Positions 46,468 through 54,809 of a stretch of DNA of 64,000 nt are shown piece by piece (the stretch's first letter is position 1; the number at the start of each line of letters is the position of its first letter). A model generated the notes under the pieces. The model saw only the letters and a program-made list of their open reading frames with translations, ran no database searches and was not told where the DNA came from. Both the position numbers and the translations under genes were made by a program. The stretch lies in the NCBI GenBank assembly GCA_964447405.1, contig CAYUSP010000003.1, positions 620,001 to 684,000 on the forward strand, read 5' to 3'. This DNA comes from JALNZF01 sp964447405. Lineage in GTDB: Bacteria; Nitrospirota; UBA9217.

Positions 46468-46515
46468 AACCCATGAATAATCGCTATAGTATAGTATAGC
46501 TTTTAATCATGGGTT
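46468..46515. repeat. 48-bp imperfect palindrome
   Basis: Arms AACCCATGA ... GCTATA and TATAGC ... TCATGGGTT around a GTATAG centre, in the gap between the dual-CXXC gene and the P-type ATPase. It could be a bidirectional terminator for the small gene, or an operator for the ATPase. Confidence 0.55.
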
Positions 46516-46573
46516 CTTCCAGGAATGCTATAGGTAGGTTTAACTGCGATCTATGACAGATGATTTTTTGCTA

Positions 46574-46741
46574 TTACACCCTATTGCACGGACGGCGTGA
46601 GATCCTTTCCCACGTCTCATCGTCGATCAGTGCCGCATATTCGCTAACTGAGAATTCCCTGCCGCACGACGTGCAGCGCAAGGTAACTGCCTTTCAGCCA
46701 AATCTCAACTCAACTTTTTGCCCGCAGATTTTGCACTTCAT
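46574..46741 (-). CDS. Dual-CXXC motif small selenoprotein (UGA codon 16)
   Basis: 55 residues when the UGA at 46694-46696 is read as Sec. MKCKICGQKVELRFG-U-KAVTLRC-TSCGREFSV, with CKIC and CTSC pairs either side of Sec16 and a C-terminal PCNRV. The pattern matches what I know as dual CXXC motif small (seleno)proteins of anaerobes; function unknown, probably a zinc-ribbon or redox protein. If the UGA were a stop the peptide would be 15 residues and lose the second CXXC. The ribosome site is weak (GGTG). A seven-pair stem-loop follows the UGA. Confidence 0.82.
46661..46677 (-). promoter_or_regulatory. SECIS-like stem-loop in dual-CXXC gene
   Basis: GCTGCAC-GTC-GTGCGGC, seven pairs including one G-T, loop beginning with G, loop about 23 bases after the UGA. 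Confidence 0.55.
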
Positions 46742-46822
46742 AATAACACCAAGGTCCAGGAAACAAGATTCACGATGCACGATCCTGCATCCTGCGTCGC
46801 GTACCCTTCTTTCCCTTCCCTG

Positions 46823-46954
46823 TTCAACTATGTTCAGCTTGATCGACGCATAAGGGTTCTTCGCCGGCGATGCGTGCAGAGAACCGCACGCCGGGATGTA
46901 GCACATTTCCTGCTTCCCGGGAAACGCGTTCACGTCGCGGACGGCTATGGAAGA
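46823..46954 (-). pseudogene. Duplicated, diverged 3' end of aspS
   Basis: Frame SSIAVRDVNAFPGKQEMC ... SPAKNPYASIKLNIVEQG aligns with the last 44 residues of AspS (SSIRDVIAFPKTQKAIC ... SPAQLRELSIKLDIVE-stop) with a two-residue insert and loss of the stop. DNA matches include CAGCTTGATCGAC and GGGAAACGCG.TCACGTCGCGGA (plus strand). It lies 314 bases downstream of the aspS stop with a small membrane-protein gene between. Confidence 0.75.
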
Positions 46955-46996
46955 AAAAGTCCGCGGGGAACAGTGCGGCATTACCCGATCAACTAT

Positions 46997-47155
46997 CTAC
47001 TTCGTGGTTGTCGTTGCTGCGGTATGCGTCCCCGAGCTTGCCGGCGCTTCCACCGCATGCTCCTGCTGCATCTCCAGCGCGCCGCCCTTCGTCATGATGA
47101 TATAGAACGCGCCAATTAACAATGCAACACCAATGATGATAGCTATCCATTTCAT
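46997..47155 (-). CDS. 52-residue single-TM protein
   Basis: From ATG 47155 (GGGAGGGG seven bases upstream): one membrane segment at about 3-22 (WIAIIIGVALLIGAFYIIM), then a short tail ending in Thr-rich TAATTTTK. It lies between aspS and its duplicated 3' end. Function unknown. Confidence 0.6.
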   Translation of the reverse strand: MKWIAIIIGVALLIGAFYIIMTKGGALEMQQEHAVEAPASSGTHTAATTTTK

Positions 47156-47267
47156 GTGTTTCCCCTCCCTCAGATAGTGTTTTTTAACCGGTATGTTCAC
47201 ACCCGGCATTCCGGAAATCATAAACGTTGTCGCGGTTGGATTAATTCGACCAACCCGGACAGCCTCG

Positions 47268-49034
47268 TTACTCCACGATATCCAGCTTGATCGACAGCTC
47301 CCTGAGCTGCGCTGGCGATACGCGCGACGGGGCCTCGGTCATGACGCAGATCGCCTTCTGCGTCTTGGGAAACGCGATCACGTCGCGGATGGACGAGGCT
47401 CCGGTCAGGATCGCGGTGAGCCGGTCAAGGCCGAAAGCCAGGCCGCCGTGGGGCGGCGCGCCGAACTCCAGGGCTTCGAGCAGGAACCCGAACTTCTTCC
47501 GTGCATCCTCCTCGCTGATGTTCAGGAGCCCGAACATTTTGGACTGGACCTCGGAGCGATGGATGCGTATGCTGCCGCCGCCGATCTCGGAGCCGTTCAG
47601 CACGATGTCATATGCCTTTGCCAGGACCTTGAGCGGATCGGACTGCATGAAGTCCAGATCCTCCTCCCGGGGAGCGGTGAAGGGATGATGCATGGCATCG
47701 TATCTTTTTTCTTCGGCATTCCATTCCACGAGCGGGAAATCCGTGACCCATAGGAAATTGAGCTTGTTCTCATCTATCAGTTTCAGCCGCTTGCCCATCA
47801 GGAGCCGCAGATACCCCAGTGTCTCGGCGACGATCTTCGGGCTGTCGGCGATGAACATCATAAGGTCCCCTGCTTTTGCCTGAAGCCGTTCAGCTATAGC
47901 CTTGACCTGGCCGTCTTTGAAAAACTTGGCGATCGGAGATTCGAAACCCGTGTCTGTGACCTTTATCCATGCCAGGCCCTTTGCTCCGAAGACCTTGGCC
48001 TCGTTCGTGAGATCGTCGATCTCTTTTCGCGACAGCCCCGTCATCCCCGGAGCTGCAAAGCCCCTGACCTGGCCCCCAAGCTCCACTGCCTGGAGGAATA
48101 CCTTGAAGTCCGATGCTTTCGCAATATCGGAGATGTCCTTCAGTTCAAGACCGAATCGGGTGTCCGGTTTGTCCGAACCATAGCGGTCCATGGCCTCGCG
48201 GAACGGCAGCCGCGGGAACGGCGTGGGTATTTCGATGCCCTTGACCTCCCGCACGACCTCGGCCAGGAGCTGTTCCATGAGCGAGATCACGTCGTCCTGA
48301 TCAATAAACGACATCTCGAGATCGATCTGGGTGAACTCGGGCTGACGGTCCGCACGCAGGTCCTCGTCACGGAAGCACTTTACGATCTGGTAGTAGCGCT
48401 CGAAACCGGCCACCATAAGGATCTGCTTGAACAGCTGCGGTGATTGCGGAAGAGCGAAAAACGTCCCCGGATTCACCCTGCTCGGAACCAGATAATCGCG
48501 GGCTCCCTCGGGAGTGCTCTTGGTAAGGAACGGGGTCTCGACATCGATGAACCCGTTGTTGTCGAGGAAGCGCCGCACGGTCCGCGTTATTACATGGCGG
48601 GTGATGAGCGTCTTCTGAAGGCTTGGCCTGCGGAGGTCGAGATAGCGGTATTTAAGCCTGAGGCTCTCCGCCACATCCGTCTCGTCCTCGATCATGAACG
48701 GCAGGGGCTTGGAAGTATTCAGAATGGTAAGTGCGCTCACCAGCACTTCTATCTCGCCGGTGGGAAGCTTGGGATTCATGGTATTGCCCGGCCGCAGCGA
48801 GACTGTGCCCGTGATGGCGAGCACAAACTCGCTCCGGATGTCGTGCCCCTGCTTGTGCGCGTCCGCTGAAGTTTCTGGATTGATCACTACCTGCGTTAAA
48901 CCGCCCCGGTCCCTGAGGTCGACAAAGATGAGCCCTCCATGATCGCGCCTCGTATTCACCCATCCCATGAGCGTTACGGTCTCGCCCACGTCCTTTTTCG
49001 TCAATTCACCGCAGGTATGCGTTTTTTTATGCAT
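47268..49034 (-). CDS. aspS: Aspartyl-tRNA synthetase
   Basis: 588 residues from ATG 49034 (AGGA nine bases upstream). Bacterial-type class II: N-terminal OB fold (MGWVNTRRDHGGLIFVDLRDR), catalytic core with class II motif 2 (FRDEDLRADRQPEFTQIDLEMSF), the bacterial GAD insertion domain (about 290-420) and motif 3 (GGLAFGLDRL). It charges tRNA-Asp, and because of the bacterial fold may be discriminating or, in genomes lacking AsnRS, also charge tRNA-Asn; this cannot be told here. A hairpin GGTTGG/CCAACC follows the stop. Its 3' end is duplicated at 46823-46954. Confidence 0.97.
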   Translation of the reverse strand: MHKKTHTCGELTKKDVGETVTLMGWVNTRRDHGGLIFVDLRDRGGLTQVVINPETSADAHKQGHDIRSEFVLAITGTVSLRPGNTMNPKLPTGEIEVLVSALTILNTSKPLPFMIEDETDVAESLRLKYRYLDLRRPSLQKTLITRHVITRTVRRFLDNNGFIDVETPFLTKSTPEGARDYLVPSRVNPGTFFALPQSPQLFKQILMVAGFERYYQIVKCFRDEDLRADRQPEFTQIDLEMSFIDQDDVISLMEQLLAEVVREVKGIEIPTPFPRLPFREAMDRYGSDKPDTRFGLELKDISDIAKASDFKVFLQAVELGGQVRGFAAPGMTGLSRKEIDDLTNEAKVFGAKGLAWIKVTDTGFESPIAKFFKDGQVKAIAERLQAKAGDLMMFIADSPKIVAETLGYLRLLMGKRLKLIDENKLNFLWVTDFPLVEWNAEEKRYDAMHHPFTAPREEDLDFMQSDPLKVLAKAYDIVLNGSEIGGGSIRIHRSEVQSKMFGLLNISEEDARKKFGFLLEALEFGAPPHGGLAFGLDRLTAILTGASSIRDVIAFPKTQKAICVMTEAPSRVSPAQLRELSIKLDIVE

Positions 49035-49078
49035 GGTCACCAATCCTGTCCCTCTCGAATAGTACTAAAACAGGCTGG

Positions 49079-49108
49079 ATAATATCACTCAAGATGCACG
49101 AAAGTCAA
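49079..49108 (-). promoter_or_regulatory. Promoter of aspS
   Basis: Minus strand TTGACT (49108-49103), 18-base spacer, TATTAT (49084-49079), 45 bases before the aspS start. Confidence 0.55.
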
Positions 49109-49129
49109 GCATCCCGGCTGTAAAACCGC

Positions 49130-49159
49130 ATGACTGGTATGACCCGGTTATGCTATAGT
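49130..49159 (+). promoter_or_regulatory. Extended -10 promoter of patatin gene, predicts leaderless mRNA
   Basis: ATGACT (49130-49135), 18-base spacer, TGC-TATAGT (extended -10, TATAGT 49154-49159). Transcription would begin at about 49166-49167, on or next to the ATG at 49167, which has no Shine-Dalgarno. Confidence 0.5.
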
Positions 49160-49166
49160 AGCTACC

Positions 49167-51845
49167 ATGTTGACCCGATTCACAGTCGCCTGCTGCCTCG
49201 TACTTCTCCTGGTCGCGGAGCAGGCCTTTTCACAGACGCTGCCCCTCCAGATCAGGCCCCTGTATGTGACGACCCGCGGCAGCCTTAAGACGGCGATCAC
49301 CCCGCAAACGAAGAACCTCCCGAAGCTCGGCCTTGCGCTTGCCGGCGGCGGCGCCAGAGCTGCATCTTCCATCGGCGTGCTGAAGGTCCTTGTCCAGGAG
49401 GGGATTCCCGTCGCCGCCATTGCGGGTACCAGTATGGGCGCCGGCGTGGGCGGCTTCTTCGCGGCCGGTTACTCGCCCGAGCAGATCGAAAGCATTTTCT
49501 CCGAATACGACTGGAACGATATATTCTCGGACACACCGCGGCGTGTATTTCTGACGCAGGAACAGAAGGAAGCCGGAAGCCGGCATTTGCTCGAGTTCAC
49601 CTTTTACCGCGGACGCTTCATGCCGCCTTCGGGATTGTCCGCGGGCCAGAAGCTGACGAACCTGCTCGCGGACAAAACGCTCGCTGCCTCCTTCGAAGCT
49701 GACATGGATTTCGACCGGCTTCGGATACCTTTCCGCGCCGTGGCTACGGACATCGAGAGCGGCGACACCGTGGTCCTCGGCCGCGGACTTCTGCATGAAG
49801 CCATGCGCGCCAGCGCGGCGCTCCCGCTCGTATTCCAGCCCGTGGAGATCGACGGGCGGATGCTCGTGGACGGCGGGCTCGTCAATAATCTTCCCGTGTC
49901 TGTGGCGCGATCAATGGGCGTCGACGTGGTCATTGCCGTGGATGCATCGGCCGGGCTTGAAAAAAAGGAACAGCTCACCTCGCTCCTCGAGATCATGGGC
50001 CAGTCCATCTCCCTGCAGGTCCGCCGCGAATCCATACGCCAGGCGGCGCTCGCCGACCTGGTGATAACGCCGGACACCTCGATGTTCTCGTTTGCGGATT
50101 TCCCGGCCATGCATCTGATCATGAAGCAAGGCGAGGAAGCTGCGCGCGCCGCGCTTCCCCGCATACGGGAGCTTATGAGACCCAAGGTCCCGGACAGGGC
50201 GCGGGCGGAACGATATCGAATCACCAGCTTGTCTGTCCGGGGAAATTCCCTTGTCTCTGAAGCTACGATCCGTTACGCGCTCTCACCCATCCTGTTCCCG
50301 CAGGAACCGTCGTATGACGACATCTACGCCGGACTGGTGGACTTGTTCCAACTCGGATACTTCAATGACGTTGCGCTGAGCCTGGAAAAAGATGGTGAGG
50401 GCGCCCTGGCCGTGCTCACCGTGGAGGAAAACCCCGTGGTCCGGTCCATCGAAATCTCGGGAAACACGCTTGTTCCGACCGCGGATATCCTTTCCGCCAT
50501 CGCCTGGCAGCAAGGGACACCGCTCAATTCAATCAGGCTGTCGAGTGAACTGGACAGGATCGTGGCCTCGTGCCGTGACAAGGGCTTCCTTCTGACCCGC
50601 ATCGCGCGGGCAGGCATGAAACCGGACAACCGCACGCTTGAGCTGGTGTTCTATGAAGGAAGGGTGGACTCCATAACCCTCTCCGGCCAGAGGACGACAA
50701 AGCGTTCGGTGATCCAGCGCGAAACCGCCACGCGCGCCGGCTCACCGCTCAATTTTCACACTGCCGCGCTCGACATCCAGCAGCTCTATGCCCTGAACTA
50801 TTTTGAGTCCGTCTCGGCAGACATGGCAAAGAGTCCGCAGGGAGGCATCGATGTCACACTCAGGATCAGGGAAAAACCCACAAGCAAAGTCAGATTCGGA
50901 TTGCGCTACGACCTCGATGACCGCTTCACCGGACTCACGGACGTCATTGTGGACAACGTAACCGGCAGGGGTATCAAGGCATACCTGAACACGCGCTACG
51001 GCAACTATACGGACCTCACCCTCGGCTACCAGTCACCCGTGTTCCTGGATGCGAATTTCATCCATTCCGTGCAGGCCTTCTTCCGGAAACGCCAATACCC
51101 GGTGTATGTGGATAAACACCAAACCAATGTCTTTGATCTAACGCGGACCGGGGCTGAGGCCCTGTTCGGATACCAGTGGTTCCGCTTCGGAGACACCTAC
51201 CTGCGGTACCGCTACGCAACGGACTCGATGACGGAGACGAATGGCCTTGATCCCGCGAGCGACAACGTGCGCATCGGAAGCCTCGCCTTCCTCACTACCC
51301 TTGATACGCGCGACGAGCACCCCTTTCCGCAGAAAGGCATGCTGTTCAAGGGTTCGCATGAGATCGCCCGTATTGGGCTGGGCAGCAGTGGTGATTTTAC
51401 CAGGAGCGTTGCCCAGGCGCAGGGAAACGTGACATTCGCGGAACGACATACGCTGACCCTTGAGGCAACGGGGGGTCTGGGCATCGGGGAGCTGCCCTAC
51501 CAGGAACGATTTGGCATCGGAGGCATGGGCACCCTGCTGGCCGTACCGCTCGCGGGATATCAGCGCAGGGAGTTCATTGGTGCGAATATGATGGGATTCT
51601 CCGCGGCGTACCGCTGGAAGATAAAGGAATACCAGCTCAAGGCGATCAGGGCCATTTACCTGAACGTTGTTGGCCAGGAGGCCAATGTCTGGGACAGCAG
51701 GGATGAGATGTCCATCAACCACTTGCGGAGCGGAGCAGGTATCGGCCTGCATGCGGACACGATCATCGGGCCTGTCCGGCTCGACGTCGGTTCAGGATCG
51801 CAGCACCGCACTGCGGTATATTTTTCGGCGGGATTCGATTTCTAG
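49167..51845 (+). CDS. Patatin-like phospholipase with POTRA domains and BamA-type barrel (type Vd-like)
   Basis: 892 residues. Signal peptide 1-22. Patatin domain about 50-330: oxyanion loop GGGARA (about 60-65), nucleophile S89 in GTSMG, catalytic dyad Asp in DGG (about 235). Then about three POTRA domains (350-420, 422-500, 500-570; ITSLSVRGNSLVSE, VRSIEISGNTLVP, VDSITLSGQRTTK) and a C-terminal 16-strand surface-antigen barrel ending SAGFDF. This is the PlpD-type secretion layout, where the barrel exports the lipase, though PlpD has one POTRA. It acts on lipids at the outer membrane or outside. Confidence 0.92.
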   Translation: MLTRFTVACCLVLLLVAEQAFSQTLPLQIRPLYVTTRGSLKTAITPQTKNLPKLGLALAGGGARAASSIGVLKVLVQEGIPVAAIAGTSMGAGVGGFFAAGYSPEQIESIFSEYDWNDIFSDTPRRVFLTQEQKEAGSRHLLEFTFYRGRFMPPSGLSAGQKLTNLLADKTLAASFEADMDFDRLRIPFRAVATDIESGDTVVLGRGLLHEAMRASAALPLVFQPVEIDGRMLVDGGLVNNLPVSVARSMGVDVVIAVDASAGLEKKEQLTSLLEIMGQSISLQVRRESIRQAALADLVITPDTSMFSFADFPAMHLIMKQGEEAARAALPRIRELMRPKVPDRARAERYRITSLSVRGNSLVSEATIRYALSPILFPQEPSYDDIYAGLVDLFQLGYFNDVALSLEKDGEGALAVLTVEENPVVRSIEISGNTLVPTADILSAIAWQQGTPLNSIRLSSELDRIVASCRDKGFLLTRIARAGMKPDNRTLELVFYEGRVDSITLSGQRTTKRSVIQRETATRAGSPLNFHTAALDIQQLYALNYFESVSADMAKSPQGGIDVTLRIREKPTSKVRFGLRYDLDDRFTGLTDVIVDNVTGRGIKAYLNTRYGNYTDLTLGYQSPVFLDANFIHSVQAFFRKRQYPVYVDKHQTNVFDLTRTGAEALFGYQWFRFGDTYLRYRYATDSMTETNGLDPASDNVRIGSLAFLTTLDTRDEHPFPQKGMLFKGSHEIARIGLGSSGDFTRSVAQAQGNVTFAERHTLTLEATGGLGIGELPYQERFGIGGMGTLLAVPLAGYQRREFIGANMMGFSAAYRWKIKEYQLKAIRAIYLNVVGQEANVWDSRDEMSINHLRSGAGIGLHADTIIGPVRLDVGSGSQHRTAVYFSAGFDF

Positions 51846-51879
51846 GCAACGGACCTCCCGAGCGCAGTCCGCCACGGCC

Positions 51880-54795
51880 TCATGCGCGGGACCGGTCAAG
51901 CACCCTGCGAATCTGCTGCAGGAGAAGGTGGGGGGTAACGGGTTTCGGAATGAAGTCCTGGCTCTCATCGAGGATCCCCTTGGTTTGCATGACCTCCCGG
52001 GTATAGCCGCTGGTGAATAACGCGGGAAGCGCAGGCCGGATTGTTCGCATTGCGCCGTACGCCTCCCTGCCGTTCTTCTTCGGCATGATCACGTCGGTAA
52101 GCAGCAGGCTGATGTCATTGCTGTTTTCCCTGAAACGCATGACAGCCTCATCTCCGTCCCCCGCTTCAATGACCTTGTAGCCGAACGACGTAAGCATGCC
52201 CACGGTGAATCTTCTGACCGTCGCATCGTCCTCGGCCAAGAGGATCGTCTCCGTACCGCCCACGATATCCTGCCCCTGGTAAGCCTCTGCAGTGTCGCTG
52301 ACCTCGGCATCGATAAGGGGCAGATAGATTTTGAAGGTCGTGCCGATGCCCTTTTCGCTGTACGCGTGGATGTACCCCTTGTGCTGTTTGATGATGCCAT
52401 AGACGATCGCAAGCCCGAGACCCGTGCCTTTCCCCTGCTCTTTGGTGGTAAAGAACGGTTCGAATATCTTGGCCTTGGTCTGTTCGTCCATGCCCGCGCC
52501 CGAATCGGTCACCGACAACAGCACGTACCTGCCCTCTTTTCCGTACGGGTATTTTCTGATAAATTCCCCGTCCAGTTCCACGATATCCGTTTCCATGAAC
52601 AGCGTTCCGCCATCGGGCATCACGTCCCGCGCATTGGTAGCCAGGTTCATCAGGACCTGTTCGATCTGTCCGTTGTCTGCCAGAACGGTCGTATCGTTCC
52701 CATTCAGGACCGTCCTGACCTCGATGTCCTCGCCGATGAGACGCGTCAGGAAGTCCAGGCTCTTCCCGATCACATCGTTCAGTCTGAGCGGCTTGGGATT
52801 GATGATCTGCTTTCTGCTGAACGCGAGCAGGCTTTTGGTAAGGTCCGCGGCACGGTTCGCCGAAGACAGGATCTGGTCAATGTTGTGCCGGAGCGGAGCA
52901 TCCCCTCCGATCCGCATCTGCATGATGCTGCCGTAGCCGATGATCGCGGACAGGATGTTGTTGAAGTCATGGGCGATGCCGCCTGCAAGCTGTCCCACCG
53001 CCTCCATCTTCTGTGAATGAAAGAGCTGTTCCTCGAGCTTTTTCTGCTCCGTAATGTCCCTGATGACCCCGCGGAACATGGTGATCTCTCCGGCGCTGTT
53101 CCTCAGCGGCGTGCTCGAAATGATGACGGACAGAGTCCTGCCGTCCTTGCGTTTCATCTGGACCGGATAGTCCTTTGCATAACCATGCTGGTGCACAAAA
53201 TCGATAAAACGCTTCCGCTCCGACTGATCGACGTAGAGGCTGTGGCCGATGTCGATCGACAGCAGTTCTTCCTGGGAGGCATAGCCGAAGAGCTCGACAC
53301 CCGAGGGATTGATATCTATAAACTTCCCCTGCGGCGTACTGATGTAGAATACGTCCCTGGATTCCTCGAACAGGGTGCGGAACTTCTCCTCGGAAACTTT
53401 GAGCGCCCGCTCGGCGTGTTTTCGCTTGGAGATGTCCCTGACCACATGGATCAGACCGGCAAGCTCGTTCCTGCTGTCGAAGCGGGGGATGGCCCGTATC
53501 TCGATGAACTTACCCAGGTGGGGCTCATAGACCTCGATGTTCGAAGGTGCGCCTGACTTAAGGCTCTGACAGCTTGCGCAGCCCGCTGGCGGGCAGTCGG
53601 TCCCGTGGTAATGTTCATAGCATTTTGCCCGTGACTCGGACAGAACCGGCAGGCCGAGAATCTGCTCCGCGGCCTTGTTCGCGCGGATGATATTGAAGTC
53701 CTTGTCATGGACCGTGATCATATCGGTGATGGTATTGAAGGTGTCCTCCCAATCATGTTTTGACTGGAGGACCTGTTCTTCCAGCATTTTCTGGGCGGTA
53801 AAATCCTGCAAGGTCTCGACCACCGCGATAACGGAACCGCTGCTGTCACGGACCGGCGAGGCATCGAACACGATGTACCGTTCCCTATTGTTCAGGTTCT
53901 TGAACCACCCCTCGGCGTTCAGTCCTTGGGCGGCCAGGACAGAGGCAGAGTGCTTGGGATACAGCTCCGATAGCAGCTCAACATTCCCGTCCAGGATGAT
54001 ATCGGCGAGCACGGGCCGCTGCTGTTCATAAAACGGCCGCCACTGCAGGTCCGTGCCGATCATAGCCGAAGCGGGCATGCCGGTCAGCTCCTCGCAGGCT
54101 CTGTTCCAGATCAGGATCCGGTGGTTCGCATCCAGCACGAACGTGGCAATGGCGGAATTCTGGAGCAGATTGCAGGTAAAGTCCCGTTGCTCCTCAGCAC
54201 GCTGAACCGCTATCTTCAGTTCAGCATCTTTCCGGGCCTGTTCGTCCATGTGTTTCTGGCGCTCGAGCTCCAGGCCGATCCGGTGCGCCAGGATATTGAG
54301 CAGGTCCCTGTCTTCCTCGGAGAAGTCATGGTGTTTCTCATCGAGGACGCAGACCACGGCAGCAACGTTGCCGCTCCCGTCCAGCGCGGGGAATCCGCAA
54401 TAGGTGTAGGCATTAAAGTTCTGCAGGAAGAACGCCTGGGGGAATTTGCTGATGACGTCATGAACGATGTGAAGCTTTTTTGACTGCTGCACCATCCCGC
54501 AGGGCGTGTTTTCCAGCTTACAGACCCCGGTGTAGGCCTGCACATCACCCTTGATGAAGGTGCTGAGAAAGAAAAGTTCGTCGCCCCGGACCTCGGAAAG
54601 GTTCACGATCGGGACATCGAGGAGTTCGCCGATCATCCCCGCGATGTGCTGGAACACGTCGATTGGGTCTCCGGTCAGCGCAAGGCTGAGCGTTGCGAGC
54701 CGCTTCATGCGGTTAGCCCGCACGTCGGCCCCCTGATATTCGCGTGGCCGTGCTGCTGCCAGGGACTCCTCTTCTCTCGGTGCGCTCTGCATCAT
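51880..54795 (-). CDS. Hybrid histidine kinase, GAF-PAS-PAS-PAS-HK-REC
   Basis: 971 residues from ATG 54795, 14 bases after the MCP stop, with AAGGTG eight bases upstream. No membrane segment, so cytoplasmic. Domains: GAF (about 45-195), three PAS domains (about 210-330, 340-450, 470-580), HisKA with AGGIAHDFNNILSAIIGYGSIM (about 605), HATPase (DSGAGMDE, GTGLGLAIVYG) and a receiver (LAEDDATVRRF, phosphoacceptor in LLLTDVIMPKKNG). The second PAS holds several cysteines (CYEHYHGTDCPPAGCASC) that could bind a metal or heme. A frame running to 54972 overlaps the MCP gene and is not used. Confidence 0.92.
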   Translation of the reverse strand: MMQSAPREEESLAAARPREYQGADVRANRMKRLATLSLALTGDPIDVFQHIAGMIGELLDVPIVNLSEVRGDELFFLSTFIKGDVQAYTGVCKLENTPCGMVQQSKKLHIVHDVISKFPQAFFLQNFNAYTYCGFPALDGSGNVAAVVCVLDEKHHDFSEEDRDLLNILAHRIGLELERQKHMDEQARKDAELKIAVQRAEEQRDFTCNLLQNSAIATFVLDANHRILIWNRACEELTGMPASAMIGTDLQWRPFYEQQRPVLADIILDGNVELLSELYPKHSASVLAAQGLNAEGWFKNLNNRERYIVFDASPVRDSSGSVIAVVETLQDFTAQKMLEEQVLQSKHDWEDTFNTITDMITVHDKDFNIIRANKAAEQILGLPVLSESRAKCYEHYHGTDCPPAGCASCQSLKSGAPSNIEVYEPHLGKFIEIRAIPRFDSRNELAGLIHVVRDISKRKHAERALKVSEEKFRTLFEESRDVFYISTPQGKFIDINPSGVELFGYASQEELLSIDIGHSLYVDQSERKRFIDFVHQHGYAKDYPVQMKRKDGRTLSVIISSTPLRNSAGEITMFRGVIRDITEQKKLEEQLFHSQKMEAVGQLAGGIAHDFNNILSAIIGYGSIMQMRIGGDAPLRHNIDQILSSANRAADLTKSLLAFSRKQIINPKPLRLNDVIGKSLDFLTRLIGEDIEVRTVLNGNDTTVLADNGQIEQVLMNLATNARDVMPDGGTLFMETDIVELDGEFIRKYPYGKEGRYVLLSVTDSGAGMDEQTKAKIFEPFFTTKEQGKGTGLGLAIVYGIIKQHKGYIHAYSEKGIGTTFKIYLPLIDAEVSDTAEAYQGQDIVGGTETILLAEDDATVRRFTVGMLTSFGYKVIEAGDGDEAVMRFRENSNDISLLLTDVIMPKKNGREAYGAMRTIRPALPALFTSGYTREVMQTKGILDESQDFIPKPVTPHLLLQQIRRVLDRSRA

Positions 54796-54809
54796 ATCAT
54801 GAACACCTT

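Noticed and set aside
46694..46981. 95-residue minus-strand frame joining the aspS relic and the start of the dual-CXXC gene
   Set aside because: It is a composite of a decayed aspS end and the first codons of the selenoprotein, with no ribosome site at its start.
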